Below, piece after piece: positions 15,928 through 25,170 of a stretch of DNA of 55,365 nucleotides (within the stretch, counting starts at the first letter, position 1; the number at the start of each line of letters is the position of its first letter). The notes below the pieces were generated by a model. The model was given only the letters and a program-made list of their open reading frames with translations, searched no databases and had not been told where the DNA came from. Both the position numbers and the translations under genes were made by a program. The stretch is from an uncultured Spirochaetaceae bacterium (GTDB taxonomy: Bacteria > Spirochaetota > Spirochaetia > Sphaerochaetales > Sphaerochaetaceae), in contig CALXLB010000084.1 of NCBI GenBank assembly GCA_944389085.1, positions 1-55,365 of the forward strand, read 5' to 3'.

Positions 15928-16851
15928 TTGGCTCAGAAAAAATACAGCATAGAGCGGAAGATGTCCAAGTGGGGCCTGATATTCACGCTTCCCTGTCTCA
16001 TCTTTTTCGCTGTTTTCAGTTTTTATCCTATTATAAATGCTTTTGTGACATCCCTTACGAACCGCAGGGCAATAGCAAGAACGAGCGAGTTTGTAGGACT
16101 TGAGAACTATATTTACATTTTCACAAAAGACAATGGCGGATTCCCGCTTTCAAATTCTATCAGGGCAACGCTTATTTTCACTATCGGGACTTTCATTCCG
16201 ATGATTGTTGCTTCTCTGATTCTTGCAACATTTCTTATGCAGCTGAGGAAGGATAGGTACAGAGGTTTTTTCCAGCTGATGTACTATACTCCCGCAGTTC
16301 TCTCATCCGTCGTTGCAGCTTCAATCTGGATGATTATCTTCGATCCAAGAGGACTCATGAACCAGATTTCAAATGCTGTCATGCGTACTCAGGGCGTTGA
16401 TTACAATTGGCTTGTAGATTCCACGATGCTGCAGATATCGACAATGATGATTTATTTCTGGAAATACATAGGATACTTCGTCATCCTTTTCATAACAGGA
16501 TTGGCATCGATTCCGAATACAATCTATGAAGCAGCAACTGTTGATGGTTCATCGCGCTGGCATACATTCTGGAAGATTACGCTGCCGTTGCTGAAACCTA
16601 CGACGGCGATGGTTTCCATCATGGCTATGCTGCAGTGTCTGAAGACTTTCAGTACACAGTACATGCTTTATCAAGGAGGATCCTCACGCTTCCCGATTGA
16701 TGTAATCACGATGAATATCTACTTCACAGGTATCAGAAATGGGCGCCTCGGAAGAGCAAGCGCTATGTCCATTGTGCTCTTCCTGATTATGCTTGCGTTT
16801 ACATATCTTCAGCTCAGGCTCACCCGCTCGAGTGAGGATGTGGAGTATTAA
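15928..16851 (+). CDS. Sugar ABC transporter permease (MalF/UgpA type)
   Basis: Inner-membrane permease of 307 residues with six transmembrane helices and the EAA loop YEAATVDGSSRWHTFWKITL, which contacts the ATPase. The start is taken as TTG 15928 because AAGGAGG (15916-15922) lies 5 nt upstream. The next ATG in frame (15961) would leave the ribosome site too far away. Its partner permease starts 11 nt after its stop. Confidence 0.92.
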   Translation: MAQKKYSIERKMSKWGLIFTLPCLIFFAVFSFYPIINAFVTSLTNRRAIARTSEFVGLENYIYIFTKDNGGFPLSNSIRATLIFTIGTFIPMIVASLILATFLMQLRKDRYRGFFQLMYYTPAVLSSVVAASIWMIIFDPRGLMNQISNAVMRTQGVDYNWLVDSTMLQISTMMIYFWKYIGYFVILFITGLASIPNTIYEAATVDGSSRWHTFWKITLPLLKPTTAMVSIMAMLQCLKTFSTQYMLYQGGSSRFPIDVITMNIYFTGIRNGRLGRASAMSIVLFLIMLAFTYLQLRLTRSSEDVEY

Positions 16852-16861
16852 GGGAGGCTGT

Positions 16862-17737
16862 ATGAATAAATTTGTTGGCAAAGTAACAATTGTCGAAGTA
16901 CTCATCTGGGTACTGTTGATTGCAGTGCTTCTCTTTACGATTACACCGATTGTCTTCATGATTGTCGCTTCATTCATGGATGCAAAGCAGATTCTTGCTA
17001 TGCCTTTCTCCTGGATACCATCGAAAGAATACTTCACTTCGTCTGACAGGACATTCTTAACAAACTTCCATAAAGCGATAATGGGCAACAATGACAATCC
17101 GATATTCTTCCGCAACCTTCTCAACTCTCTCATAGTTGCCATTACGGATAGTTTCACGACGGTATTCCTGGCTTCCCTTTGCGGTTATGGACTGGCTAAG
17201 TTCCGCTTCCGTGGCAGGAATTTCATCTTCCTGGCGATTATGTCCACGATGATGATTCCTTTTGAAGCAATCATGATTCCTCTTTACATGGTTGTTTCAG
17301 GTATGGATATGATTAATACATACAGAGGTATGATCATACCGTTCATGGTTTCAGCTTTCGGCGTATTCCAGATGAGGCAGTACCTTTTGACATTCCCGTC
17401 AGAATATCTGGATGCAGCGCGTGTTGATGGACTGTCAGAACCAGGTATCTATGCAAGAATCGTAGTGCCGAATTCAAAGCCTGTAATAGCAACACTTGGC
17501 ATTCTTTCTTTCCGTAACCAGTGGGATAATCTTCTCTGGCCGTTGCTGGTTGCTCAGAGTGAGACGATGAAGACTATACCGCAGTATATAACGAAATTCA
17601 GCGAGGAGAAGATGACAGATGAGGGTGCGATGATGGCTTGCGCATTCCTCGCCTCGATTCCGATGTTCATTCTTTTCTTCACGCTTTCACGCTACTTCCT
17701 GGGCGGTGCTGCTGTCTACGATTCCCGCAAAGGTTGA
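16862..17737 (+). CDS. Sugar ABC transporter permease (MalG/UgpE type)
   Basis: Second permease of 291 residues with six transmembrane helices and the EAA motif YLDAARVDGLSEPGIYARIV. AAGGGAGG (16851-16857) precedes ATG 16862. An upstream in-frame codon at 16793 overlaps the first permease and is rejected. No ATP-binding subunit is encoded in the operon, so the importer probably shares an MsiK/MalK-type ATPase encoded elsewhere; this is inference. Confidence 0.92.
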   Translation: MNKFVGKVTIVEVLIWVLLIAVLLFTITPIVFMIVASFMDAKQILAMPFSWIPSKEYFTSSDRTFLTNFHKAIMGNNDNPIFFRNLLNSLIVAITDSFTTVFLASLCGYGLAKFRFRGRNFIFLAIMSTMMIPFEAIMIPLYMVVSGMDMINTYRGMIIPFMVSAFGVFQMRQYLLTFPSEYLDAARVDGLSEPGIYARIVVPNSKPVIATLGILSFRNQWDNLLWPLLVAQSETMKTIPQYITKFSEEKMTDEGAMMACAFLASIPMFILFFTLSRYFLGGAAVYDSRKG

Positions 17738-17749
17738 TTGTTTCTCCTT

Positions 17750-17770
17750 GTCCCTCTCGCCGAGGGGGAC
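17750..17770. terminator. Convergent terminator hairpin
   Basis: A 9-bp stem (GTCCCTCTC with GAGGGGGAC, one G-T pair) and a 3-nt loop. It is flanked by TTATATATT on the plus side and by the response-regulator stop on the other, so it probably serves both operons. Confidence 0.5.
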
Positions 17771-18511
17771 TTATATATTGCATCTGTACTCTGTGGGAGT
17801 GACAGAAAAAAAGCGTCTGAAGATCTTGGTAAAATAACCTGGTGTCGGGAAGCCTGTTGTCTCTGCTATTTCTGAGATATTCAAAGAACTGTTTTTCAGC
17901 AGTTCAACAGCTTTGTTGATTCTGATTGCGTTGAGGTACTGCAGAAAGTTCATGCCTGTCTCTTCCCTGAAAAGCGTGGAAAGATAGTTTTCAGAGATGT
18001 TTGTTATCTCAGCTATGTCATGCAGGCCAATGCTTTCTTTGTAGTGTTCTTTGATATAGCTCACAGCAAGCCGCACACTGTGATTGCTTATCCTCTCAGG
18101 CAGCACAATCAGATCATGGTCTTCTTTTATGATTTCATTTTTCGCTTCTGCCTTTATTTCATCTCTCAGACGTTCAAGTGCCGAGATCAGTTCGTCTGTC
18201 TCTATCGGTTTCTGCAGATAATCGAAGACTCCAAGCCTGATGGCTTTCCTCATATAGCTGTAATCTGTGTACCCGGAGAGGATGATCCCATGTTCCACGG
18301 CGGTATCTTCCAGCATCTCCAGCCCATTCTTTCCAGGCAGCCTGATATCTGTTATGACGATATCGGGATCTGTGCTTCGGATGATTCTTTCCCCGTCAAG
18401 TCCGTTCTCTGCAGTACCTGCTACACTAAGTTCCAGCTCTTTCCAGGGTATTGTTAACAGCAATTCCTTGAGTATCAGTGTTTCATCTTCGATTATCACA
18501 ACACTAAGCAT
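17771..18511 (-). CDS. Response regulator, YesN/AraC type
   Basis: Cytoplasmic two-component regulator of 246 residues. The receiver domain (1-~120) has acidic residues IIEDE, phospho-acceptor Asp in DIVITDIRLPG and Lys in DYLQKPIE. A linker is followed by an AraC-type double helix-turn-helix (about 150-246: YLSTLFREETG and ITEIAETTGF-like second helix ending PTEYRC). ATG 18511 follows AAGGAG; a reading from 18544 adds 11 residues inside the kinase gene. The start overlaps the YesM kinase by 8 bp. By analogy with YesMN systems it likely activates the convergent sugar-ABC operon. Confidence 0.92.
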   Translation of the reverse strand: MLSVVIIEDETLILKELLLTIPWKELELSVAGTAENGLDGERIIRSTDPDIVITDIRLPGKNGLEMLEDTAVEHGIILSGYTDYSYMRKAIRLGVFDYLQKPIETDELISALERLRDEIKAEAKNEIIKEDHDLIVLPERISNHSVRLAVSYIKEHYKESIGLHDIAEITNISENYLSTLFREETGMNFLQYLNAIRINKAVELLKNSSLNISEIAETTGFPTPGYFTKIFRRFFSVTPTEYRCNI

Positions 18512-20159
18512 TGTCATCTCCTTCTTTTGATAATGGGATTCCAATCAGGACTTCTGTACCTTTCCCTGGCTGTGATCTGATGGCGAAGCTGAAAGAACTG
18601 CCATATCTCAATTCCAGCCTTCGCCTGATATTGTAAAGTCCAGTGTGTCCTTTCTCCACTAATATCTGGAAATCATCCGGTACATTGAATCCAAGTCCAT
18701 TATCCTGCACGGAAATCAGGAGCATTTCACATTCTCTACCTACCTTGATATTGACTTCCCATATCCCTGTCTTTCCTTCCAGACCGTGGGTGACTGCATT
18801 CTCTGCCAGAGGCTGTATCAGAAGGCGAGGGGTGATTTCCGGAAGAAGCTCATCAGGGCATGTGATGGTATATCTAAGCCGATCTCCGAAACGTATGCGC
18901 TGGATCATCAGGTAGCTTTCAGCTAAATCCAGAGACTCCTTTACTGTGGCATTTGGGGTATGGTTGTTGATGCTGTATCGGAGGAGTTTCCCGAGTTTTG
19001 TGGTGATTGTATCTATCTCTGTCTCACCATGGAGATGGGCCAGTGCCTTGATTGTGGAAAGGGTATTGAACAGGAAGTGGGGATTAAGCTGGCTTTCCAG
19101 AGCCTTCCTCTCTGCTTCTGCCGCCTTTGCTTCTTCTTCTCTTTCTCTTGCTATCAGCACTTCCAGCTGTTTTACCATGCTGTTGAAAGTTTTTGACAGC
19201 TTATCGAATTCAGAGATTCCGGTGATGCTGAGTGCTGTTGCGAAGTCTCCTTTCTCGAATTGTTTCATACCGGAACTTAAAAGTGAAAAGCGGCGTGAGA
19301 TTGAACGGGAGAAGAGGAATGTGAGCACTAGGGAGAGTGCGAAACCTACTGCAAGGCTGATAATCATATAAAGAACAATCTTGTGAATACTGCTTTCGAG
19401 TTCTGCCTGGCTTATGATTCCTGCAATCATGAGTCCTGTCCCTGGTACAGGTCGGGAGGCTATATTCTCCCCATCTGCCAGAGCTGGAAATGCAGATGTG
19501 CTTCCGAAATCCTGTATTCTCATCAGTGAGGTGGCTTTGCCGCGTTCTCTGTCTACGAGAAACAGATCGGAGAAGAAACCATCGCCGGCAAGAACAGGCG
19601 TAAGAGCTCCCGTATAGACGTTTATCACAGCATAGCCTGCAATTTCACCATCTACCCTGATTCGACGCAGTATTGTAAAGGCTATCTGATGACCGTTCTC
19701 CATCCGTTCTCCATCTATGGTGATAACCCATTCCTTATTGCTCTGAGGAAGTATTTCCCTGATTTCCTCCATCTCCTTTTCACTTTCTGAAGGATTGTGT
19801 GTACTGGTGAGCATTTCACCGTCTTTTGTCCATATTGTAAGAGAGGCAAGATACGTATCTCCTTCCATGATGTTATAAAGCGATGAGACTGTCCGCTGTG
19901 GTTTTGTCTGTGCTCTTAATATACTCTGGATGGATGCATCCTGTGCCGCTAGATAGGATTTATGCCTGTATTTTTCCATTACACCGGCTGTTGCCTGTGA
20001 ATCTGAATCAATCAGCAGTGCGGCCTGATCTGAGAGTATATGCTCAATTGTTCTATCTCCGGAGATTATATAGAAAGACAGGAAGACAACCAGAGGAAGA
20101 AGCATGACTATCAGGAAATAGAGCATCAGGCGTTTTCTGAGAGTTGTACTATGCTTCAT
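18504..20159 (-). CDS. Sensor histidine kinase, YesM type
   Basis: A 551-residue membrane kinase. The N-terminal transmembrane helix (LMLYFLIVMLLPLVVFLSFY) precedes an extracytoplasmic cache-like sensor of about 230 residues. A second helix (MIISLAVGFALSLVLTFLF), a HAMP segment, the His_kinase domain with QLNPHFLFNTLSTIKAL (phospho-His) and a HATPase with PLAENAVTHGLEGK and VQDNGLGFN follow. The start overlaps the preceding kinase stop as ATGA. Sensors of this kind usually detect a sugar, or its binding protein, in the periplasm. Confidence 0.92.
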   Translation of the reverse strand: MKHSTTLRKRLMLYFLIVMLLPLVVFLSFYIISGDRTIEHILSDQAALLIDSDSQATAGVMEKYRHKSYLAAQDASIQSILRAQTKPQRTVSSLYNIMEGDTYLASLTIWTKDGEMLTSTHNPSESEKEMEEIREILPQSNKEWVITIDGERMENGHQIAFTILRRIRVDGEIAGYAVINVYTGALTPVLAGDGFFSDLFLVDRERGKATSLMRIQDFGSTSAFPALADGENIASRPVPGTGLMIAGIISQAELESSIHKIVLYMIISLAVGFALSLVLTFLFSRSISRRFSLLSSGMKQFEKGDFATALSITGISEFDKLSKTFNSMVKQLEVLIAREREEEAKAAEAERKALESQLNPHFLFNTLSTIKALAHLHGETEIDTITTKLGKLLRYSINNHTPNATVKESLDLAESYLMIQRIRFGDRLRYTITCPDELLPEITPRLLIQPLAENAVTHGLEGKTGIWEVNIKVGRECEMLLISVQDNGLGFNVPDDFQILVEKGHTGLYNIRRRLELRYGSSFSFAIRSQPGKGTEVLIGIPLSKEGDDNA

Positions 20160-21409
20160 TTCTTCAATGGAACCTCTGCATAAACACGGAAAACATTGTC
20201 TTTTGCCGTTATATCTATTCTTCCGTTCATACGTTCAACAGCTTCTTTTATGTTTCTGATACCGAGGCCATGGTTCTTGCTATCCCCTTTTGATGTGATG
20301 AAACTTCCATCGCTTCTTCTTCCGATTTCTCTTTCATACCGATTTGTGACAGAGAAGAGAAGCCTGCTGCCATCTTCCAGCATCTCCAGGACGATTCTTC
20401 TGTCAGGCGGATTTGCTTCAATTGCATTATCGAGGCTATTTGCTATAAGCGTGCATAGATCTGTCTCATCGATGTCAAGTCTGGATGAGACATCTGCTTT
20501 CACTTCCAGTGTCAGCCCTTCTGTTGAGGCTTTCTGCATTTTGAAGTTGAGAATCGAGTTGATCAGGGTATTGGGGGTGTATTGCTTTGTAAGTTCAGAG
20601 AACCGCGCTCCGATTTCCTTCAGATACTCTATGGCTTTATCATTTTCACCTAAATCAAGATAGGTTGCGATTACGGTAAAATGATTCATCAGGTCATGTT
20701 TCAGTTTCCTCAGTTCCTGCTGCTGTGCTTCAATTGACTGATAGAATTCAGAACGTGTTTTCAGTCTCGAATTCTCCTCAGCAAGCTTTGCACTTCTTCC
20801 CATCTGGTAAAGCAGAGGGAAAATAACGGTGGAAGAGAGGATGGAGAAGAATGTCAGAGCCTGCAGCAGTATGAGGTTTTCCGGAGGGCTCACCACCAGT
20901 GTAAGAATGATGACTGATGGAGCCAGTGCAATGACTGTAGCATAATTCCACATCCTTGGCGTGAATGATTCAAGTGCGACACTATCGGAGACCTGTCTGA
21001 AATAGACGCGGAAGATGCTGAAATATAGTAATGCCAGAGTAATGAGCAGTGCTGCCGCTATTGCACCGATACTTGCTGGAAAACCTGGTGTGCTGATTCT
21101 CTCTATCCACCAGGAGGAGAGATAAGACCAGGCGCCGATGATGGAAAAGAAGATTACAGAGAGTGAGATGGTTTTCTCTTTGCTCTCCTTATAGAAAAAG
21201 AATATGTAAACAGCAAAGATAATGAATGACATCATGTATGTCTGTACGAAATCCGGAATGATTGGAAAAAGGCAGATAATATAAAGAATTGCTGTCTTGA
21301 GTATCGTGGAAATCCTCGATTGGAAGCGCGGGGTAAGAAATGCAGGAATCGCAGCGCTTATGTTCCAGGCAAGTATGAGTGAAAGAATGCAATGCAGTAC
21401 GAGGACCAT
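20156..21409 (-). CDS. GHKL-type sensor histidine kinase (AgrC/NatK-like)
   Basis: A 417-residue kinase with about seven N-terminal hydrophobic helices (1-~215), a short coiled segment, an SpoB-like H-box (LRKLKHDLMNHFTVIATYLD) and a GHKL ATPase domain (LIANSLDNAIEANPPD and HGLGIRNIKEAVERMNG). This architecture is that of peptide- or ligand-sensing kinases of the AgrC/ComD group, unlike the YesM kinase encoded next. Its stop overlaps the next start by 4 bp. No second response regulator is present, so both kinases may feed one YesN regulator. The ATG has no Shine-Dalgarno; TGC-TATCAT ends 6 nt upstream. Confidence 0.85.
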   Translation of the reverse strand: MVLVLHCILSLILAWNISAAIPAFLTPRFQSRISTILKTAILYIICLFPIIPDFVQTYMMSFIIFAVYIFFFYKESKEKTISLSVIFFSIIGAWSYLSSWWIERISTPGFPASIGAIAAALLITLALLYFSIFRVYFRQVSDSVALESFTPRMWNYATVIALAPSVIILTLVVSPPENLILLQALTFFSILSSTVIFPLLYQMGRSAKLAEENSRLKTRSEFYQSIEAQQQELRKLKHDLMNHFTVIATYLDLGENDKAIEYLKEIGARFSELTKQYTPNTLINSILNFKMQKASTEGLTLEVKADVSSRLDIDETDLCTLIANSLDNAIEANPPDRRIVLEMLEDGSRLLFSVTNRYEREIGRRSDGSFITSKGDSKNHGLGIRNIKEAVERMNGRIDITAKDNVFRVYAEVPLKK

Positions 21410-21415
21410 GGATTG

Positions 21416-21482
21416 ATGATAGCATAAAGAATCTTTTTCCGATAGTTTCAGCCTTGCATGGTCCTCACTTAATGGCTATGCT
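21416..21482. promoter_or_regulatory. Back-to-back promoters of GHKL kinase and PanE-like gene
   Basis: On the minus strand TGC-TATCAT (21416-21424) ends 6 nt before the kinase ATG. On the plus strand TATGCT (21477-21482) ends 6 nt before the PanE-like ATG. Both predict leaderless transcripts. Confidence 0.45.
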
Positions 21483-21488
21483 CTAGCC

Positions 21489-22382
21489 ATGAATGTTCAG
21501 ATTGTAGGAGCAGGGGCTGTCGGTACAGCTGTAGGCTGGAAACTGAAAGACCATTGCAATCTTGCTTTCATCATCGATGAAGAGCGCAAGGAGCGTTATT
21601 CTGCCGGTCTTGTATATAATGGTGAGAGAATAGATTTCAGGTTCCTCTCTGATGGGGAGGGTGAAAAAGCTGATCTGCTGATTTTCGCGGTGAAGAATAT
21701 GCAGCTGGATGAGGCAATAAGCGAGGCTCTTCCTTTTTCTGATGATGGAACAGTTGTTATGTCCCTTCTTAATGGAATAGAGGCAGAAGATGCTCTCTCA
21801 ACAGCATTTGGTGCAGAAAAAGTGCTTTATGCATTCATTACAGACCTTTCTTCTGTCCATTCTGGTCTGGAGACAACATGCTTCTCTGATGGTGGCAGGA
21901 TCATTTTCGGTGAAAAAGATAACAGTGTGACAGAACGTGTGAGTAGCATTGCCTCACTCTTTGAAACAGCAGGACAGAAGTATACTATTGCAGAGGATAT
22001 TCAGCACGAGAAGTGGTGGAAATTCATGCTCAATACCTGTTTCAATACGCTCTCTGCAATCCTGATTGCAGATTATGCCGCGATTTCATCTAATACGGAT
22101 TTCATACGGGCTGTGAGACTGATAGCCAGAGAAGTACAGCGGGTTGCTGCTTCAGAAGGAGTTGTTCTTACGCAGGATGATGTAGAAGAGATGATACGTC
22201 GTGTCACATCTCTCAGGGACCATGGTAAGACTTCGATGCTGCAGGATGTCCTTTCAGGCAGGGATACGGAGAACAGGTATTTTGCAGGTGCTGTCTCCAG
22301 ACTTGGCAAAAAGCACGGTATCCAGACACCGCTTGCTGATTTCATGCAGATCCTTCTGGAGGCAAAACGGAAATGCCTTTGA
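21489..22382 (+). CDS. 2-dehydropantoate 2-reductase family protein
   Basis: NADPH-dependent ketopantoate reductase-like enzyme of 297 residues. A Rossmann nucleotide site (VQIVGAGAVGTAVGWKL) opens the protein. LLIFAVKNMQLDEAI and LLNGIEAEDAL follow, then the catalytic helix lysine region (HEKWWKFMLNTCFN) and the family hallmark KTSMLQDVLSGRDTE. It could be PanE for pantothenate synthesis, but no other pan genes are nearby and several paralogous families share these motifs. The next gene begins 10 bp before its stop. Confidence 0.85.
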   Translation: MNVQIVGAGAVGTAVGWKLKDHCNLAFIIDEERKERYSAGLVYNGERIDFRFLSDGEGEKADLLIFAVKNMQLDEAISEALPFSDDGTVVMSLLNGIEAEDALSTAFGAEKVLYAFITDLSSVHSGLETTCFSDGGRIIFGEKDNSVTERVSSIASLFETAGQKYTIAEDIQHEKWWKFMLNTCFNTLSAILIADYAAISSNTDFIRAVRLIAREVQRVAASEGVVLTQDDVEEMIRRVTSLRDHGKTSMLQDVLSGRDTENRYFAGAVSRLGKKHGIQTPLADFMQILLEAKRKCL

Positions 22383-23272
22383 GTGGAGAGAAAGAAAAAG
22401 CAGTAAACTATGAGACACTCTATGCGCTGACTGGTGACAGAGAACGTTCATGGAAATTGCTGATGGCACTTCCGGATCCGGAGAAACCGCTTGTCGAGGC
22501 TGCAGCTGCCCTTTCCTCGGTTATCGAGAAAAGTACGGAGGATATTGTTTCCAGACATGCAGATATCGCTTCTGCCTTTGCTGCAGAGAGAATTGAGACG
22601 AAGGTTCTTTTTCCTGAATCCCCGTTCTTTCCAGAGCAGAGAGGAGAGTTCTTTCCTGTTGTCTATGCATCCGGGAACATGGAACTCCTGAAAAAAAGAC
22701 GTGTCACTTTTCTTGGTATGCCTCACCCTTCACTGCAAGGGAAAAGCGATGCTGCGAAGGCTTTAGGTTATTTGCTGGAAGATGACGTGGCTGTACTTCT
22801 CTCTCTCGATGATGGTATTCCTGCATTTGCTGCTCAGCTCCTGCTGAAGAACAATGGCAATGTCATTGCAGTCCTGTCTGGTCCTGTCTCAAAGTGCCAG
22901 TCTCAAGAGGAAGCACAGCTCCGGGGCAGGATTTATGCTTCTGGGTTATTGCTCTCTGTGTTTCCTCCTTCCCAGAAGACGGAGCGCTGGCTTGTAATGG
23001 TCCGGAACAGTTTCATGGCTTCAGTCACGGAGTCTGTATTCCTTGCAGAAGAAAAGGATGGTGGACCATCCTGGTCCGTCTTCGATCGTGTGCTTCTCTC
23101 AGGCGGACGGGCGATGCTGCCTTCTTCTTTACTGGATGTGCCATCTTATACATTTGCCAGGAAAAGGGCAGAAAGCGGTGCTCTGACATTCTCGTCTCAT
23201 AAGGATATCAGGAGATTGATACCGAAGATGAAGAAGGAGAGCAGTGTACCGGATTTATTTGCAGGACTTTAG
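22373..23272 (+). CDS. Divergent DprA/Smf-like Rossmann-fold protein
   Basis: A 299-residue protein whose overall plan follows DprA, which loads RecA onto single-stranded DNA during uptake. It has an N-terminal helical region, then a Rossmann-like domain: VTFLGMPHPSLQGK replaces the usual VGTRxPSxYG, then AVLLSLDDGIPAFAAQL, NVIAVLSGPVSK, GLLLSVFPPSQ and MVRNSFMASVTESVFLAEE. The normal GGARGID and FPxRNR sequences are strongly altered (GIPAFAA; WLVMVRNS). DNA-binding may therefore be changed or lost. It overlaps the reductase gene by 10 bp and precedes alaS. Confidence 0.6.
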   Translation: MPLSGEKEKAVNYETLYALTGDRERSWKLLMALPDPEKPLVEAAAALSSVIEKSTEDIVSRHADIASAFAAERIETKVLFPESPFFPEQRGEFFPVVYASGNMELLKKRRVTFLGMPHPSLQGKSDAAKALGYLLEDDVAVLLSLDDGIPAFAAQLLLKNNGNVIAVLSGPVSKCQSQEEAQLRGRIYASGLLLSVFPPSQKTERWLVMVRNSFMASVTESVFLAEEKDGGPSWSVFDRVLLSGGRAMLPSSLLDVPSYTFARKRAESGALTFSSHKDIRRLIPKMKKESSVPDLFAGL

Positions 23273-23331
23273 ATTGCATACCTTGACCATGCATTTGGTG
23301 GTGAATAGGATATAGCGGAAAAGGAAAAAAT

Positions 23332-25125
23332 ATGAAGGACATCACAGCAGATCAGCTGAGAAAGCTGTATATTGATTTCTTTGTCTCTAAGGGACATAAG
23401 CAGATATCAGGGGCATCCTTGATTCCGGAGAACGATCCGACAGTGCTTTTCACGACAGCAGGTATGCATCCTCTTGTACCGTATATCCTTGGTGCAGAGC
23501 ATCCGGCAGGGAAGAGACTCTGTGATTATCAGAAGTGTATCCGCACAGGTGATATTGATAGCGTAGGGGATCCTCATCATCTCACATTCTTCGAGATGCT
23601 TGGCAACTGGTCTCTTGGCGATTACTTCAAGAATGAGATGATCGGCTACAGTTTCGAATTCCTGACACAGGTGCTTGGAATTCCTGTAGATAGGCTCTCA
23701 GTTACTGTTTTTGAAGGCGATGGGGAGGTTCCACGTGATACTGAAGCTGCTGCAAGGTGGCAGGAGCTTGGTATCGATCCGTCTCATATTTATTTCATGC
23801 CACGTGAGGATAACTGGTGGGGACCGGCAGGTGAGACAGGTCCTTGCGGCCCTGATTCTGAGATGTTCTTCGATACAGGACGTCCTGCATGCGGCCCAGA
23901 CTGCAAACCCGGATGCAAGTGCGGCAAGTACTTAGAGATCTGGAACGATGTCTTTATGCAATATAGCAAAGAGAAGGATGGTACATTCCACGAGATGGAG
24001 AGGAAATGCATCGATACAGGAATGGGCATCGAGAGAACTGTTGCAGTTCTTCAGGGAAAGAAGAGTGTCTATGAGACAGAAGTCTTCCAGCCCATCATCC
24101 GTGAGATTGAGAATCTTTCCGGTAAGAAATACGGCGAAAAAGAAGAGGATGATATCTCCATCCGTATCATCAGCGATCACATCCGCACCTCTGTTTTCAT
24201 CCTCGGCGATCAGAAGGGTGTTGCTCCGTCAAATGTCGGTCAGGGGTACATCCTCCGCCGTCTGATCAGAAGGGCTGTCCGCCACGGTAAGAAGATCGGT
24301 ATAGATCATCCATTCCTCTCAGAGCTTTCCAATGTTGTGATTGCGCTTTACAAGGAACCATATCCGGAGCTTGGAGCACATGAAGCTTTCATTCATGAAG
24401 AGCTTGAAAAGGAAGAGGAGAAGTTCTCTATCACGCTGACAAAAGGCGAGAAAGAGTTCGAGAAAATGCTTCCAAACCTTCTTAAAGGCAACAGCCGTAC
24501 TATTTCCGGACGTCTTGTCTTCAAGCTTTATGATACATATGGCTTCCCGATTGAGCTGACAATGGAACTTGCTGCAGAGCATGGTTTCACTGTTGATGAG
24601 GCAGGTTTCCATGAAGCATTTGAAAAGCATCAGGCCCTTTCACGTGCAGGTGCTGAGAAAGAATTCAAAGGCGGTCTTGCCGATCACAGCGATGAGACTA
24701 CTGCTCTTCATACAGCAACTCATCTTCTTCACGCAGCACTGCGTCGTGTGCTTGGTACTCATGTAGGACAGAAGGGGTCGAATATTACGGCAGAGCGCCT
24801 CAGATTTGACTTCACGCATCCAGAGCCTATGACTAAGGAGCAGATCAAGGAAGTTGAGGATCTGGTCAATGAGCAGATCAAACGTGACCTTCCTGTCACC
24901 GTAGAGACAATGACTCTTGAGGAAGCCAGGAATGCAGGTGCCATTGCATTCTTCGATTCAAAGTATGGTGAGAAGGTTACTGTATATACCATCGGTGATT
25001 TCTCCAAGGAAGTCTGCGGTGGTCCTCATGTGACACACACCGGTGATATGGGACATTTCCACATACTTAAAGAGCAGTCATCTTCTGCTGGAATCAGGAG
25101 AATCAAAGCTGTTCTGGAAAAATAA
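23332..25125 (+). CDS. alaS: Alanyl-tRNA synthetase, short form
   Basis: Charges tRNA-Ala. The 597 residues contain the class II catalytic core (DFFVSKGHKQISGASLIPEN, TAGMHPLVPYI) with motifs 2 and 3 in order, the tRNA-recognition region, and the editing domain with zinc residues HTATHLLHAALRR and EVCGGPHVTHTG. It ends directly after the editing domain, so the C-Ala domain (coiled coil plus DHHA1, about 270 residues) is absent. Short AlaRS forms are known from spirochaetes, which supports the lineage assignment. The ribosome site is AAAGGAAAA. A terminator follows. Confidence 0.95.
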   Translation: MKDITADQLRKLYIDFFVSKGHKQISGASLIPENDPTVLFTTAGMHPLVPYILGAEHPAGKRLCDYQKCIRTGDIDSVGDPHHLTFFEMLGNWSLGDYFKNEMIGYSFEFLTQVLGIPVDRLSVTVFEGDGEVPRDTEAAARWQELGIDPSHIYFMPREDNWWGPAGETGPCGPDSEMFFDTGRPACGPDCKPGCKCGKYLEIWNDVFMQYSKEKDGTFHEMERKCIDTGMGIERTVAVLQGKKSVYETEVFQPIIREIENLSGKKYGEKEEDDISIRIISDHIRTSVFILGDQKGVAPSNVGQGYILRRLIRRAVRHGKKIGIDHPFLSELSNVVIALYKEPYPELGAHEAFIHEELEKEEEKFSITLTKGEKEFEKMLPNLLKGNSRTISGRLVFKLYDTYGFPIELTMELAAEHGFTVDEAGFHEAFEKHQALSRAGAEKEFKGGLADHSDETTALHTATHLLHAALRRVLGTHVGQKGSNITAERLRFDFTHPEPMTKEQIKEVEDLVNEQIKRDLPVTVETMTLEEARNAGAIAFFDSKYGEKVTVYTIGDFSKEVCGGPHVTHTGDMGHFHILKEQSSSAGIRRIKAVLEK

Positions 25126-25144
25126 GGATTCATCGGATTAAGAG

Positions 25145-25167
25145 AACGGACCTTCGAGTCCGTTTTC
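25145..25167. terminator. Terminator between alaS and SDR gene
   Basis: AACGGAC (25145-25151), loop CTTCGA, GTCCGTT (25158-25164), then TTC. It is symmetrical enough to stop transcription from both convergent genes. Confidence 0.6.
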
Positions 25168-25170
25168 TCA

